Positions 15,278-24,571 of a stretch of 35,861 nt of DNA are shown piece by piece. The notes below the pieces were generated by a model. The model was not told the DNA's origin and did no database searches. It was given only the letters and a program-made list of their open reading frames with translations. A program made the position numbers and the translations under genes. Numbering within the stretch: position 1 is the first letter of the stretch; the number at the start of each line of letters is the position of its first letter. Origin of the DNA: Thermoplasmatota archaeon (GTDB taxonomy: Archaea; Thermoplasmatota; E2; DHVEG-1); contig JAUXAU010000031.1 of the NCBI GenBank assembly GCA_030619765.1, forward strand, positions 1 to 35,861. Direction: 5' to 3'.

Positions 15278-16840
15278 TCAAGGAAAACTTGAGTTAGATT
15301 CTTTTTCATTAACAATTTTGTTGTTCAGATGAATCTGGGTTTTGAGTGTTGTAGAAATTCCCTGAGGTACATTTACCTTTAAATCGACTATTTTCTTATT
15401 TCCTGTAGCCAAAGAGGGTACTAATGTCTCTTCTTGATTGAAAATACTATTTTGGCTATAAAACGCACCTAAAATCTTGAAATTACTGGCAGATTCTCTC
15501 CCAAGATTTTCTACTATAATTTTTAGCTTGACATAATCTGATTCATCGCTACCGCTAAAACGGGTTGCATTCTTCCAGCTATGGATAAGGAGAGGTCGTA
15601 TCGATATCGGATAGATCGTTACATTTGACAGATTTTTATACTCTGGAGGGACTTTTCCCAAAATCCACCCGATACTAGTCGTTTCTAGAAAGTAATATTC
15701 TTCTATATAATAGTCAAAAATTGTTTCACTTTCGTCCAAATGGACGCCAACTGCCACATGATTCGGTAATTTTAAGAGTGAAACGTTAAACCCCATGCTA
15801 TCAAGAATAGATACAGCAAGCATCGCTTTATCTTCACAATCTCCTTGTGAGTCTTTTAACATCTCTACAGGATAACGTGGATATTCACATGTGGGGTCAT
15901 CGGGGTCGTCCTCAGCATAATCTAGATTTTGGATAAAAGATGCTACAAAATTGATTTTACCCACTTTTCCTGATGCGTCAGTAAGAGATAACAATCTTTT
16001 GACAACCAAATCCATATATTGATCGTCGTACATATCAAACACGTACGCAGCATAATCCTCTAAAACGAGACGTTCTAAATTGCTATAGTATTCGTATAAA
16101 AATTCAATATCTGGTAGAACAAGATTATTATTTCCTAAATACCACCAGTTATACTTTAATTCAGATATATTTTCAGATAAAAAAATGGTATGCGAAGTAT
16201 TTGCAATTATGTCTTCTTCATTGTTTTTCAATGATATCTTCATTAGGCTTTTTTTTGATAATATATCATTAATATAAACAAAACAATATACATTTCTGCT
16301 TTGATGTGGCAAAATTACTGTTGGTAAGATAAGCCCAGATGATTTTTTGTTATCAATTTGGACATCTGCAATATATGGGTATCCAGGTAAATCACCGTAA
16401 TTCATTATGGTTATGTTCAGTCCAACGAGCGAATATTTGCTATCTTCTAACCACCAATTTTCGTTAACCTCAATAATAGAGAGATTCTGACCTTCAAAAA
16501 AAAGCTCGTTTTCAAAAATTAAATTTCCATTTTCGTCATAGCATTTTAGATCATACCTGCCAGAAGATGGAGTTTTTCTATATTCATCGAGATAAGCCAT
16601 TACGTTGTGAATCCCCTTATAATAATCATCTAAAAAAAGAACATCTCCATCAGGACCAAACAGCTTTAGTGTCGTTTTATCAGACGTATTAAAACTAATT
16701 GACATACCTACGAATCCACCATCATCATCTATAACTAAAGAAATCAACGAAAATTCGGTTTTATTAAAGAGTGTGCATCCCGAAAAGGAACTTAACAATA
16801 CTACGATGACTAGTACAACAACTTTCTTATCTACTGGCAT
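15278..16840 (-). CDS. Lipoprotein with transglutaminase-like domain
   Basis: 520 residues. The N-terminus KKVVVLVIVVLLSSFSGC is a signal peptide with a lipobox-like end (Cys22), so it is probably lipid-anchored outside the cell. A beta-rich region (to about 230) is followed by a transglutaminase-like domain: Cys335 in SQGDCEDKAM, His361 in LPNHVAVGVH and Glu386 in YYFLETTS form the expected triad. A CARDB-like beta domain ends the protein (LKIIVENLGRESASNFKILGAFYS). The fold serves proteases, peptide-N-glycanases and cross-linkers; which applies is not visible. The ATG overlaps the last codons of the aminotransferase gene by 10 bases, so the two are probably co-transcribed, although their functions seem unrelated. 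Confidence 0.82.
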   Translation of the reverse strand: MPVDKKVVVLVIVVLLSSFSGCTLFNKTEFSLISLVIDDDGGFVGMSISFNTSDKTTLKLFGPDGDVLFLDDYYKGIHNVMAYLDEYRKTPSSGRYDLKCYDENGNLIFENELFFEGQNLSIIEVNENWWLEDSKYSLVGLNITIMNYGDLPGYPYIADVQIDNKKSSGLILPTVILPHQSRNVYCFVYINDILSKKSLMKISLKNNEEDIIANTSHTIFLSENISELKYNWWYLGNNNLVLPDIEFLYEYYSNLERLVLEDYAAYVFDMYDDQYMDLVVKRLLSLTDASGKVGKINFVASFIQNLDYAEDDPDDPTCEYPRYPVEMLKDSQGDCEDKAMLAVSILDSMGFNVSLLKLPNHVAVGVHLDESETIFDYYIEEYYFLETTSIGWILGKVPPEYKNLSNVTIYPISIRPLLIHSWKNATRFSGSDESDYVKLKIIVENLGRESASNFKILGAFYSQNSIFNQEETLVPSLATGNKKIVDLKVNVPQGISTTLKTQIHLNNKIVNEKESNSSFP

Positions 16841-18048
16841 AGAACTTTCAATTTTTTGTCGATTACTGCACCTAATCGTTTCATCCCCTCTTCGATCTGT
16901 TCATTACTAGCGTATGAAAAATTCAACCTCATGGATCTGCCGCCACTTCCATCAACGCAAAATGCTTTTCCATGAACATATGCAACTTTTTCTTTCAAAG
17001 CATCTAGAAATAGTATTTCAGTATCAATCCCTTCAGGAAGTGTAACCCAGGCAAACATACCACCTTTTGGTTTATTGCATATGTGGTCATCTGGGAAATA
17101 TTTCTCCATGGCGTTCATCATAATATCTCGTTTTGGTTTGTACATCTCACAGATCTTCATTATATGCAAATCAAGAGAACCACTTTTAATAAATTCATTG
17201 GCAATAAACTGAGTAAAGGTATTTGTACAAAGATCTAAGGCCTGTTTACAGATAATCATTTTTCTTGTAAGCTTTTCAGATGCAATAGCCCATGCTAGTC
17301 GGAATCCAGGAGATAGAATCTTTGAAAAAGTTGACATATATATTACTCGACCTTCATCGTCAAAAGCCTTTATAGGTTTTATATGGGGTATATCAAAACG
17401 AAGTTTGCTATATGGGTCGTCTTCTACTATTACGAGATCATATTCATTTGCAACATCAATAAGTTTTTTTCTACGCGACTCTGGCATAACAACGCTAGCA
17501 GGGTTCTGAAATGTTGGAACTGAGTAAATAAACTTTGGAGTAAATTTTTCTTTTAGAAGTTCTTTTATTTTTTCTTCTAGAGCATCTATTATCATACCAT
17601 CTTTATCAAGTGGTATACCTATCAAATTGGCTTCATAGCTTCGAAACGCGTTGATGCCACCAAGATAGGTTGGCAATCCAACCAATGGAATGTCTCCAGG
17701 ATTTAGAAATATCTTACCAACAGTATCTAATGCCTGTTGTGAACCACTTGTGATTATAATATTATCCGCTGTCACATCCATTCCATCCTTACGAGATCGT
17801 TCTGCGATATTTTCTCTTAATTCATCTAATCCTTGAGTAGTTCCATATTGAAGTGCAGTTTTTCCATGATGGTCTAAAACAGTTTGTACAACACCTTGTA
17901 AATCTTGTATTGGAAAAGATTGTGGATTTGGTAAACCACCGGCAAAGGAAATTATCTCAGGATCCTGTGTTACTTTTAAAAGCTCACGTATCTCTGATTT
18001 TCTCATTTTTCCTGCTCTATCTGAATATAGCCTACTGATATTTTCCAT
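16831..18048 (-). CDS. PLP-dependent aminotransferase (class I/II, LysN/MocR-like)
   Basis: 405 residues of fold type I aminotransferases, nearest by motif to 2-aminoadipate/aromatic aminotransferases (LysN-like): SFAGGLPNPQSFP near the start, SGSQQALDTVGKIFLNPGD, Tyr in PTYLGGINAF, FIYSVPTFQNPASV, VEDDPYSKLRF, the PLP lysine Lys243 in MSTFSKILSPGFRLAW, and GGMFAWVTLPEG near the end. There is no N-terminal DNA-binding domain, so it is an enzyme and not a MocR regulator. The start has a good Shine-Dalgarno (GGAGGG, six bases before ATG counted from GGAG) and a TATA-like ACATATAAAAC at 18078-18088. The substrate is uncertain (2-aminoadipate, aromatic or branched-chain amino acid). Confidence 0.9.
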   Translation of the reverse strand: MENISRLYSDRAGKMRKSEIRELLKVTQDPEIISFAGGLPNPQSFPIQDLQGVVQTVLDHHGKTALQYGTTQGLDELRENIAERSRKDGMDVTADNIIITSGSQQALDTVGKIFLNPGDIPLVGLPTYLGGINAFRSYEANLIGIPLDKDGMIIDALEEKIKELLKEKFTPKFIYSVPTFQNPASVVMPESRRKKLIDVANEYDLVIVEDDPYSKLRFDIPHIKPIKAFDDEGRVIYMSTFSKILSPGFRLAWAIASEKLTRKMIICKQALDLCTNTFTQFIANEFIKSGSLDLHIMKICEMYKPKRDIMMNAMEKYFPDDHICNKPKGGMFAWVTLPEGIDTEILFLDALKEKVAYVHGKAFCVDGSGGRSMRLNFSYASNEQIEEGMKRLGAVIDKKLKVLCQ

Positions 18049-18335
18049 AAAACCCTCCGCTTCTCCGAATCTAGTAAAGTTTTATATGTATTTTGGTTAA
18101 TTTAACTCAGATGAATATGACAATTTTGTAACAAATTATTCGAGCTTTTTAATTAATTATTGTTTTATAAGCTTTACTATTTGACATATTAGTTGCATTT
18201 AATGAGTAGCACGGTTTTATGAGTTATATTGGATATATCATTGTTGTGGGTTTGTTGGTTTTACACCTTTATTCAACAATCTCTTTTTTATATAGTCCGT
18301 AAAAAGATAGAAATTATGCAAACTTAGATTATGAG

Positions 18336-18527
18336 CTATTCTTTTTTCCGCTCAGGGAATAACTCTTTCAGGTGTTCTTCAAAAGCAGGCATACATTCAA
18401 TGGTTTCTATATCTGAGTTGAATCTATGCATAAAGAAAGCCAACTCTTCATCCAATGTCATTGGTTCTTTTCGATCTAAAAACATACGACTTGTTTCTTC
18501 TTCCGATTCTTCTATTTCTTCTCCCAT
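18336..18527 (-). CDS. Small acidic hypothetical protein (63 aa)
   Basis: Not recognised. A short, highly charged, helical protein (MGEEIEESEEETSRMFLDRKEPMTL..., EEHLKELFPERKKE). ATG start, host-like codon use; TTTATTAAC about 30 bases upstream could be a TATA box. The opposite-strand frame over the same bases is Ser-rich and looks like its shadow. Could be a real small soluble protein; evidence is limited to composition. Confidence 0.5.
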   Translation of the reverse strand: MGEEIEESEEETSRMFLDRKEPMTLDEELAFFMHRFNSDIETIECMPAFEEHLKELFPERKKE

Positions 18528-18649
18528 ATTTTCATAATTGAACTCAATTAGATGTTAATAAACTTTTCTCCTCTTCTTGAATAAGTTCGTAATAATCAAA
18601 AAATTTTTATAACAACTATCTGTTATTAATATGATAAGGGGAATAAAAT

Positions 18650-20599
18650 ATGAAAAAAGGAAAAATTTTGATAATTGCAATTATACTCGTACAATTGATA
18701 CTATTATCTAGTAGTATTAATGCAGTTTATATTACATCCGACTACGAGCAGATAGAAAAATCAAATGCTAATACAATCGAAGTTTTTCAACGATTTTCAA
18801 CACCAGAGATAAAAGATAACAACGAATTTTTAAATATTCATCTTAAAGAAACAAATTCATTTATTATGAATGCTGGAGAACCTATTTTACCTATTTACTT
18901 AAAAACAATTGAATTACCACTTGGTACTCGAATCAAAGAAATAAGATGTACATATTCTGAAGTGGAAGAGATTCATATCTCAAAAAAGGTTATTCCTGCG
19001 TCAAAACCACTCCCATGGAATAATAAAAAAGATACAATACAAATAGAAAAAAATGAGAATATCTATAATAGTAATGCATTATTTCCAGAAAGTTGGTATT
19101 TGTACAAGCTTGCAGGTGGATTAAACAGAAATAATGAACATACAACATTTTTAACCATACAGATGAATCCTGTAAAATATAATCCGATTAAAGATAACTT
19201 ACAATTTGTAAGTTTCATCAAATTGGAAATATCTTATGAAGAACCCCTTGAACCACTTGTGTTTGCTGACGAATATGATCTGATGATCATTACGTATGAC
19301 TGGTATAAGCCATTTCTTAACCGTCTTGTTGATCATAAGGAGAGTCATGACATAAAAACTAAACTCGTGACGCTTAAAGATATCTATAATAGTGTTTATT
19401 TTCCAGTTAATGGTAAGGATAATCCAGAAAAAATAAAGTATTTTATTAAGGATGCCGTTGAAAATTGGGGAGTGACATATGTAATGCTTGTCGGAAACTT
19501 TAGAAAGATGCCAATAAGGTATACCAACCTTGAGACAGATGCTGGAGGCCTCTATGAAGAATTACAGTTTGCAAGCGATCTTTACTATGCTGACATCTAT
19601 GACTCCGAGGGTAACTTTTCTAGTTGGGATACTGATGATGATGGTATTTATGGCGAATGGCCGGATAATGGGCTTCGTGAAGATATTGTTGATCTCTCTC
19701 CTGATGTTCACGTTGGTAGGTTAGCTTGCATGTTTGGCTTTGAAGTAAGAACCCTTGTGAAGAAGATAATCGATTACGAGGAAAACGCAAATGACTCAGA
19801 ATGGTTTAACACTATGATAGTGTGTGGTGGCGACACGTTTGATAAAAAGTGGGAAGGTGGAACAGATTATAATGAAGGGGAAGTAGCAAACGAGAAAGCG
19901 TTAGAGTTTATGTCAGAATTCAAGCCAGTACGATTATATGCATCTCTTGGAAATCTGACAAAAGCAAATATGCACAACGAAATAAGTAAGGGTGCAGGTT
20001 TTCTCTACTTTGTGGGCCATGGAAATCCAAGGTTTTGGAGTACCCATGAGAATGGTGATTATGTAAACTGGACTCAAGGATTTTCAAATAAAGATATGCT
20101 GAAACTTACAAACAAAGGTATGTATCCTATCGTGATGGTTGGTGGATGTCATAACAGCGAAATCGATGTCACCCCGTTAAATATTATAAAAGGTCTCCTT
20201 GAAGAAGGACTCGGGTACTTTTTATACAGCGAAGATGGTTTTGGTTCTTACTGGCTAACAAATTGGATTCCTGAATGTTGGAGCTGGGTCTTTGTAAAGA
20301 AAAACGGGGGAGGAGCTATAGCATCCATGGGGAGCGTTGGATATGGTGGTGTGAGTATTGGAGATCACAACAGTAATGGTATACCAGATTGTATCGAAGG
20401 ACTTGATGGATGGTTTGAAACACAATTTTTTAGATTATATAATGAGGAAAACATAGACATTTTAGGAGAAACATATGGACAAACTGTAACAGATTATGTG
20501 AATAACTTTCCTGTGTATACTGATAGATACGATTGTAAAATTGTAGAAACACATGTACTCCTTGGGGACCCAAGTCTGAAAATTGGCGGATACGAATAA
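18650..20599 (+). CDS. Secreted gingipain-type cysteine peptidase (C25 family)
   Basis: 649 residues. Signal peptide MKKGKILIIAIILVQLILLS followed by SSINA. An N-terminal propeptide-like beta domain (to about 200) precedes the caspase-fold catalytic domain: EYDLMIITYDWYKPFLNRLVDHKESHDIKT, YVMLVGN, ASDLYYADIYDS, a calcium-like DTDDDG loop, VGRLACM, then catalytic His457 (FVGHGNPRFWS) and Cys500 (VGGCHNSEID). This is the C25 (gingipain) pattern known from bacterial and archaeal secreted proteases. The protein ends in ETHVLLGDPSLKIGGYE without a sorting domain. Start supported by AAGGGG eight bases upstream and a TATA-like TTTTTATAAC. It likely degrades extracellular protein, fitting the other secreted peptidase in the window. 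Confidence 0.88.
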   Translation: MKKGKILIIAIILVQLILLSSSINAVYITSDYEQIEKSNANTIEVFQRFSTPEIKDNNEFLNIHLKETNSFIMNAGEPILPIYLKTIELPLGTRIKEIRCTYSEVEEIHISKKVIPASKPLPWNNKKDTIQIEKNENIYNSNALFPESWYLYKLAGGLNRNNEHTTFLTIQMNPVKYNPIKDNLQFVSFIKLEISYEEPLEPLVFADEYDLMIITYDWYKPFLNRLVDHKESHDIKTKLVTLKDIYNSVYFPVNGKDNPEKIKYFIKDAVENWGVTYVMLVGNFRKMPIRYTNLETDAGGLYEELQFASDLYYADIYDSEGNFSSWDTDDDGIYGEWPDNGLREDIVDLSPDVHVGRLACMFGFEVRTLVKKIIDYEENANDSEWFNTMIVCGGDTFDKKWEGGTDYNEGEVANEKALEFMSEFKPVRLYASLGNLTKANMHNEISKGAGFLYFVGHGNPRFWSTHENGDYVNWTQGFSNKDMLKLTNKGMYPIVMVGGCHNSEIDVTPLNIIKGLLEEGLGYFLYSEDGFGSYWLTNWIPECWSWVFVKKNGGGAIASMGSVGYGGVSIGDHNSNGIPDCIEGLDGWFETQFFRLYNEENIDILGETYGQTVTDYVNNFPVYTDRYDCKIVETHVLLGDPSLKIGGYE

Positions 20600-20643
20600 T
20601 TCCTGCTCTAATCACAAAAATATAAAATAATCTAGATATGGAT

Positions 20644-21000
20644 CTAGGTGTTGTAAGACCGAATTAACCATGCATTTCCTGGTATTTTCTGATAGATGTT
20701 ATAAGGATCTTCTTCCACGATGGATTTCCTGTACGCTTCTTCTTTTATGGCATCATTATTAAAAGACCAGAAATATTTTCGCATGAATTTTCCTTTCTCT
20801 TTGTATTCCTCTCTCCTCAATTTAAGAAAATGCTCCCTATGTAATTCATAAAATAAGGAACGTGCATGCTTATCAATAGTCATATCCTCGACTTCTTTTT
20901 CTCCATTAAAAATTTCTTCGACAGTTTTAGCAAGAGATGTTGCATCGTCCTGCGTCATCTCAAACTTCTTTTTTAAGGCCTTTACAAATAAACCATTCAT
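20644..21000 (-). CDS. Hypothetical 118-aa protein
   Basis: Not recognised with certainty. A soluble, charged helical protein (MNGLFVKALKKKFEMTQDDATSLAKTVEEIFNG, then EVEDMTIDKHARSLFYELHREHFLKLRREEYKEKGK). The N-terminal half could be a small helical DNA- or protein-binding domain. ATG preceded by GGTGATC and, 35-44 bases upstream, TATA-like CTTTATAAAG. Just above the TATA box lie two GTTACC-type words (21059-21087), possibly regulatory. Confidence 0.65.
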   Translation of the reverse strand: MNGLFVKALKKKFEMTQDDATSLAKTVEEIFNGEKEVEDMTIDKHARSLFYELHREHFLKLRREEYKEKGKFMRKYFWSFNNDAIKEEAYRKSIVEEDPYNIYQKIPGNAWLIRSYNT

Positions 21001-21172
21001 AAGTGATCACCACAAACATACTTTTGCTGATCTCTTTATAAAGGATTTATTGTACAACTGTTACCCAGTATCTTTACAGTTGTTACCAAAAAATTTAAAG
21101 AAAATTATTTTTTAGAACCATTAAAAATAAAACATAAAAAGTTTAAACCATTTTTCACTATTATCTACTAAC

Positions 21173-21838
21173 ATGACTGAATATATTTTTCAAAATTATG
21201 ATAAACAGGTGAACATAGGAAAAATAATTTGTTTGGCAAGAACCTATAAGAGACACGCTCAAGAAATGAATACCAAGGTAACGGAAGATCCCCTTTTGTT
21301 TCTGAAACCTGAAAGCTCTGTTATCTTTAACAATAAATCAATAATACTTCCTAAAATGTCAAAATGTTTGCATCATGAAGTAGAATTAGGCGTAGTAATA
21401 GGAAAAAATGGAAAACATATTTCACAAGATGATTCAACAGATCATGTTTTAGGTTATCTAATTGCACTTGACATTACTGCAAGAGATATACAATCTGTTG
21501 CAAAAAAGAATGGCTGGCCGTGGAGTATAGCAAAAGGCTTTGACACATTTGCTCCTATAAGCAACGTTATCTTAAAAGATGAAATATCAAATCCACACAA
21601 TCTTGATCTCAAATTGAAGGTAAATGGCAAGTTAAAACAGGAATCAAATACAAGGTATATGATATATTCAATAGAAAGGATAATCGAGTTTGTTTCAAAA
21701 ATAATGACTCTTAAAAGAGGGGATTTGATACTAACAGGAACTCCAGAAGGTGTAGGAGAAATATTCGACGGTGATGTTATCGAAGCATATCTAGGAAATA
21801 TTTGTTCTTTAAAAGTTGATGTAAGAAGGGAAAAATAA
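21173..21838 (+). CDS. Fumarylacetoacetate hydrolase (FAH) family protein
   Basis: 221 residues, the full size of the FAHD1/YcgM-like subgroup. GKIICLARTYKRHAQEMN at the start, LHHEVELGVVIG with the metal-binding glutamates, YLIALDITARDIQSVAKKNGWPWSIAKGFDTFAP with the third metal ligand Asp, and LILTGTPEGVGEIFDGDVIEAYL at the end. The family hydrolyses acylpyruvates or decarboxylates oxaloacetate in a Mg2+-dependent way; 2-hydroxyhepta-2,4-dienedioate isomerase is another common annotation. TTTAAACC about 30 bases before the ATG suggests a leaderless message. Converges with the next gene, with two bases between the stops. Confidence 0.88.
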   Translation: MTEYIFQNYDKQVNIGKIICLARTYKRHAQEMNTKVTEDPLLFLKPESSVIFNNKSIILPKMSKCLHHEVELGVVIGKNGKHISQDDSTDHVLGYLIALDITARDIQSVAKKNGWPWSIAKGFDTFAPISNVILKDEISNPHNLDLKLKVNGKLKQESNTRYMIYSIERIIEFVSKIMTLKRGDLILTGTPEGVGEIFDGDVIEAYLGNICSLKVDVRREK

Positions 21839-21840
21839 CA

Positions 21841-22755
21841 TCATAAAATCCTCTCTTTCAAAATACAAGTTTTACAGACATTCTGAGATGTAGGTTCACC
21901 ACATTTTTTACATCGGTTTAGGTTGGCTGGTGGATATTTTTGAAATAACAAATCTTTGATGTTATCATAGCTATTAAGAATACTGTGTCTTGTACCTGGA
22001 TTGTTATGTTCTAGATTATCTACAATATCTCGGAAATGTCTTCTTGAAGCACGGAGGGAATAAGGGCATTCTGCATTGTGAAACTCAATATTTTTTAATA
22101 TAGCATAGAGCATTACCTCTTTTTCTGGGATGATTCTTAAAGGGATAACACGTGGCACTAGACCGGGTTGAACCTTTTTATGGGGACCAAGTCTTGCAAG
22201 TTTTTGCATATCGCCACCAACAAAATTCATGAGAATTGATTGAGACATATCGTCTAGATTATGTCCAGTAACTAGTTTATCGATACCAAGTTCTTTTGTC
22301 TTTTTGTTGAGGCAGAATCTTCTAAACACCCCGCAATAGGTACATTCTCCTAGCTCGTTATTCATATTAGCTATTTCATCCATGGTTTTTCCAATAATCT
22401 CTTTAAACGATATGATATGATGTTCTATACCAAGCATCTTACAGTTCTTGTCAGCAGTTTTTATACTTTTGTCCCTGTAGCCTTTAATGCCTTCATCAAC
22501 GGTTATTGCGTATAAAGAGACGGTCGGCCTTTTGGAGAAAATATCATTCATTGTTTGTAGAGCAACAGCACTATCTTTTCCACCTGAAATTGCAATGCCA
22601 ATTTTTGTTTTTTCCTCGGTTTTACCTTGTTTTTTAATCTCTTTTTTAACCCTTTTTTCAAAATATTCGATAAAATGATTTTTACATAAATGTGTTCCAT
22701 TGTATCTAATAAATGTCACAGCAGGTTTTTTGCATTTAATACAACTTAATGTCAT
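21841..22755 (-). CDS. ttuA: tRNA 2-thiolation enzyme, TtuA/NcsA type
   Basis: 304 residues. N-terminal zinc finger (Cys5, Cys8, Cys24, His27), PP-loop ISGGKDS (Ser57-Ser62) that activates the tRNA uridine by adenylation, CTYCG and ECPY cysteines expected to hold an Fe-S cluster, TGHNLDDMSQSILMNF, and a C-terminal zinc knuckle (CKKCGEPTSQNVCKTC). These are the marks of TtuA/Ncs6-type enzymes, which thiolate U54 in thermophiles or wobble U34 (NcsA). Which uridine is meant here cannot be told; the symbol is tentative. Its ATG overlaps the stop of pheT by one base (TAATG), so both are translated from one message: two tRNA-related steps in one operon. Confidence 0.9.
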   Translation of the reverse strand: MTLSCIKCKKPAVTFIRYNGTHLCKNHFIEYFEKRVKKEIKKQGKTEEKTKIGIAISGGKDSAVALQTMNDIFSKRPTVSLYAITVDEGIKGYRDKSIKTADKNCKMLGIEHHIISFKEIIGKTMDEIANMNNELGECTYCGVFRRFCLNKKTKELGIDKLVTGHNLDDMSQSILMNFVGGDMQKLARLGPHKKVQPGLVPRVIPLRIIPEKEVMLYAILKNIEFHNAECPYSLRASRRHFRDIVDNLEHNNPGTRHSILNSYDNIKDLLFQKYPPANLNRCKKCGEPTSQNVCKTCILKERIL

Positions 22756-24398
22756 TAAAAAACCTGAGAAAGAAATTCTACTTTTAATTCAAAAGCCATA
22801 ATTGGATGCTCAAGTTCAAAAATTTGGATAGTCCTTGGATGTAACTCACCAAAGAGCCCTATTTCTTTTTCATCTTTAATAATGGATCCACATCTACCCT
22901 CGATAAAAGCAGGATGATTTCCCTCGGTTATTGAATGAGTGATTCCTATGTCCCTTAATACCGCTTCTATAATAGATTTAGATTCAGTAAAGTTTGCCTT
23001 TGCATCTATTTTAATCCCAGCAAGATTATGGCGATTTTTCGCGTGTTCATCAACTACTATTCCTAACTCAAATATCCGCTGAGGCAATGGATGATGCCTG
23101 TTCTCCCTTAATATTTTAAGGAGTGAGGGCAATAGGTTTGTACGCAGACCAGAGTATTCTTCGCCTATTGGATTTTCTATTTCAACCATCTTTCCAATTT
23201 CCAGTCCTATATTGGTAAATTCATCTTTTTCGTTTGATATGGTAAATGTTGTAACCTCGTTGAATCCAAGCCCAATCATAATGCTTCTTAAACTATCTAA
23301 TAAATCATGATGAGGTAAGGTTCTTCCAAATGTTAATTCCTTGGGAAAATCTATTTCAAATTTATCAAAACCATATCCAATTGCTACATCTTCAACTAAG
23401 TCAATCTCATGTAAAATATCTGGTCTCCATGCAGGTATCTCGACTTCGATTTTATTTTTCTTTAGTTCTGTAGAACCATATCCCATTTTTCCCAGATAAT
23501 TCATAACTTCTTTTTCTTTTAACCTCGTTCCAAGAATCTTATTTACATAATCAACTGACAAGCTCCTTTTAATAGGATTTAAGTCTGGAGAAGAATATGT
23601 TTTTCCTTCATCATAAATAGTAGTACTAAAAATCTGACTGCCACGTTCAGCAAGGGCAGTCGCCACAATATTCAAAGCATAATTTATTGATTTTCTATCT
23701 GAACCAGTAACATCGATAAATATATTTTTTGTAAAGGGGGCTACCTCAGTTAAACTACCATTAATAATCGGAGGAAAAGAAAGTACATTATTGTTAGCAT
23801 CTACGATAAGTGGATATTTGTCAAATTCCTCAAGAAGATAGGCATAATCAATCCCTTTTTCATGCTTCTCCAATATTTCACTAAGTGTCATGTATTCATC
23901 TTTTGCAAGGGGAATAAACTGCACAGAATCCGGATCAACAGCCTTATACGTAAAAGGGGGCGTCACTGGCTCGAAATTATGAACGCCTATTGCAACCTTT
24001 CTTCTATTTCTCCCAAGCCCAAAATGAAGCTTTTCTTGCATGTCCATAAGCGAGGCTATCAGTTCGTCAGTCATAGTAACATTTTTTATGAGAGCGGTGG
24101 TTACAAAAGGTCTAACTCCTTTTACTGAAGGATCCACAGTTATTGAAATATCTGATTTTGCAATATCGTATTTTTTTAATCCCGCCTCAAATTCAAAAAA
24201 AGCTCTTGCTGCCCTAGCAATACCTTCAACGGACGTTAAATCAGGTCTGTTTGGGAAAAACTCTATACTGAGTTCATCATCTTCGACCTTGTCAAAGTCT
24301 CCGCCAATCATTGGCAGTTTTTCTATTAGTTTTTCCTTTGGAATATTGTAACCAAGAAGGTCGATGAAATCATTATAATCAAATGTAACTAAAGGCAT
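22755..24398 (-). CDS. pheT: Phenylalanine-tRNA ligase beta subunit
   Basis: 547 residues when started at the ATG 24396-24398 ([22 protein letters not shown]), the usual archaeal length. A further 65 codons open upstream (to 24593) read as low-complexity Lys/Phe/Tyr sequence and are not part of the protein. [27 protein letters not shown] is the archaeal/eukaryotic PheT entry; a B3/4 editing region, a B5 domain ([30 protein letters not shown]) and the catalytic-like core ([34 protein letters not shown]) follow. With the alpha chain (PheS, not in the window) it charges tRNA-Phe. A TATA-like TTATAAACC lies about 25-32 bases before the start. First gene of an operon with ttuA. Confidence 0.95.
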   Translation of the reverse strand: MPLVTFDYNDFIDLLGYNIPKEKLIEKLPMIGGDFDKVEDDELSIEFFPNRPDLTSVEGIARAARAFFEFEAGLKKYDIAKSDISITVDPSVKGVRPFVTTALIKNVTMTDELIASLMDMQEKLHFGLGRNRRKVAIGVHNFEPVTPPFTYKAVDPDSVQFIPLAKDEYMTLSEILEKHEKGIDYAYLLEEFDKYPLIVDANNNVLSFPPIINGSLTEVAPFTKNIFIDVTGSDRKSINYALNIVATALAERGSQIFSTTIYDEGKTYSSPDLNPIKRSLSVDYVNKILGTRLKEKEVMNYLGKMGYGSTELKKNKIEVEIPAWRPDILHEIDLVEDVAIGYGFDKFEIDFPKELTFGRTLPHHDLLDSLRSIMIGLGFNEVTTFTISNEKDEFTNIGLEIGKMVEIENPIGEEYSGLRTNLLPSLLKILRENRHHPLPQRIFELGIVVDEHAKNRHNLAGIKIDAKANFTESKSIIEAVLRDIGITHSITEGNHPAFIEGRCGSIIKDEKEIGLFGELHPRTIQIFELEHPIMAFELKVEFLSQVF

Positions 24399-24513
24399 AC
24401 AAAAAGGTGAATATATTTTTGGTTTATAACACCTTTTTATCCAATATTCTTGGCGAAAATACACTCTAAACCTTTTTTTTCTTTTTTTAATTTGATTGTT
24501 GATTGTCTCAATA

Positions 24514-24544
24514 GTTACATTAAAAGTAACAAAAATTTTGTTAC
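24514..24544. promoter_or_regulatory. Operator-like palindrome in the pheT/winged-helix divergent promoter
   Basis: GTAACAAAA-A-TTTTGTTAC (24526-24544) is a perfect 9+1+9 palindrome ending 27 bases before the ATG of the winged-helix protein gene. A further GTTAC at 24514-24518 forms another inverted pair with the left arm. Position and symmetry suit a dimeric repressor site, perhaps autoregulation. Confidence 0.5.
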
Positions 24545-24571
24545 CATCTGTATAGTGGAGGAACAGATTTA

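Noticed and set aside
16831-18048. MocR-type transcription regulator
   Set aside because: The N-terminal GntR-like DNA-binding domain is absent; only the aminotransferase domain is present.
18331-18537. 68-codon plus-strand frame
   Set aside because: Ser-rich mirror of the minus-strand acidic protein; no start signals.
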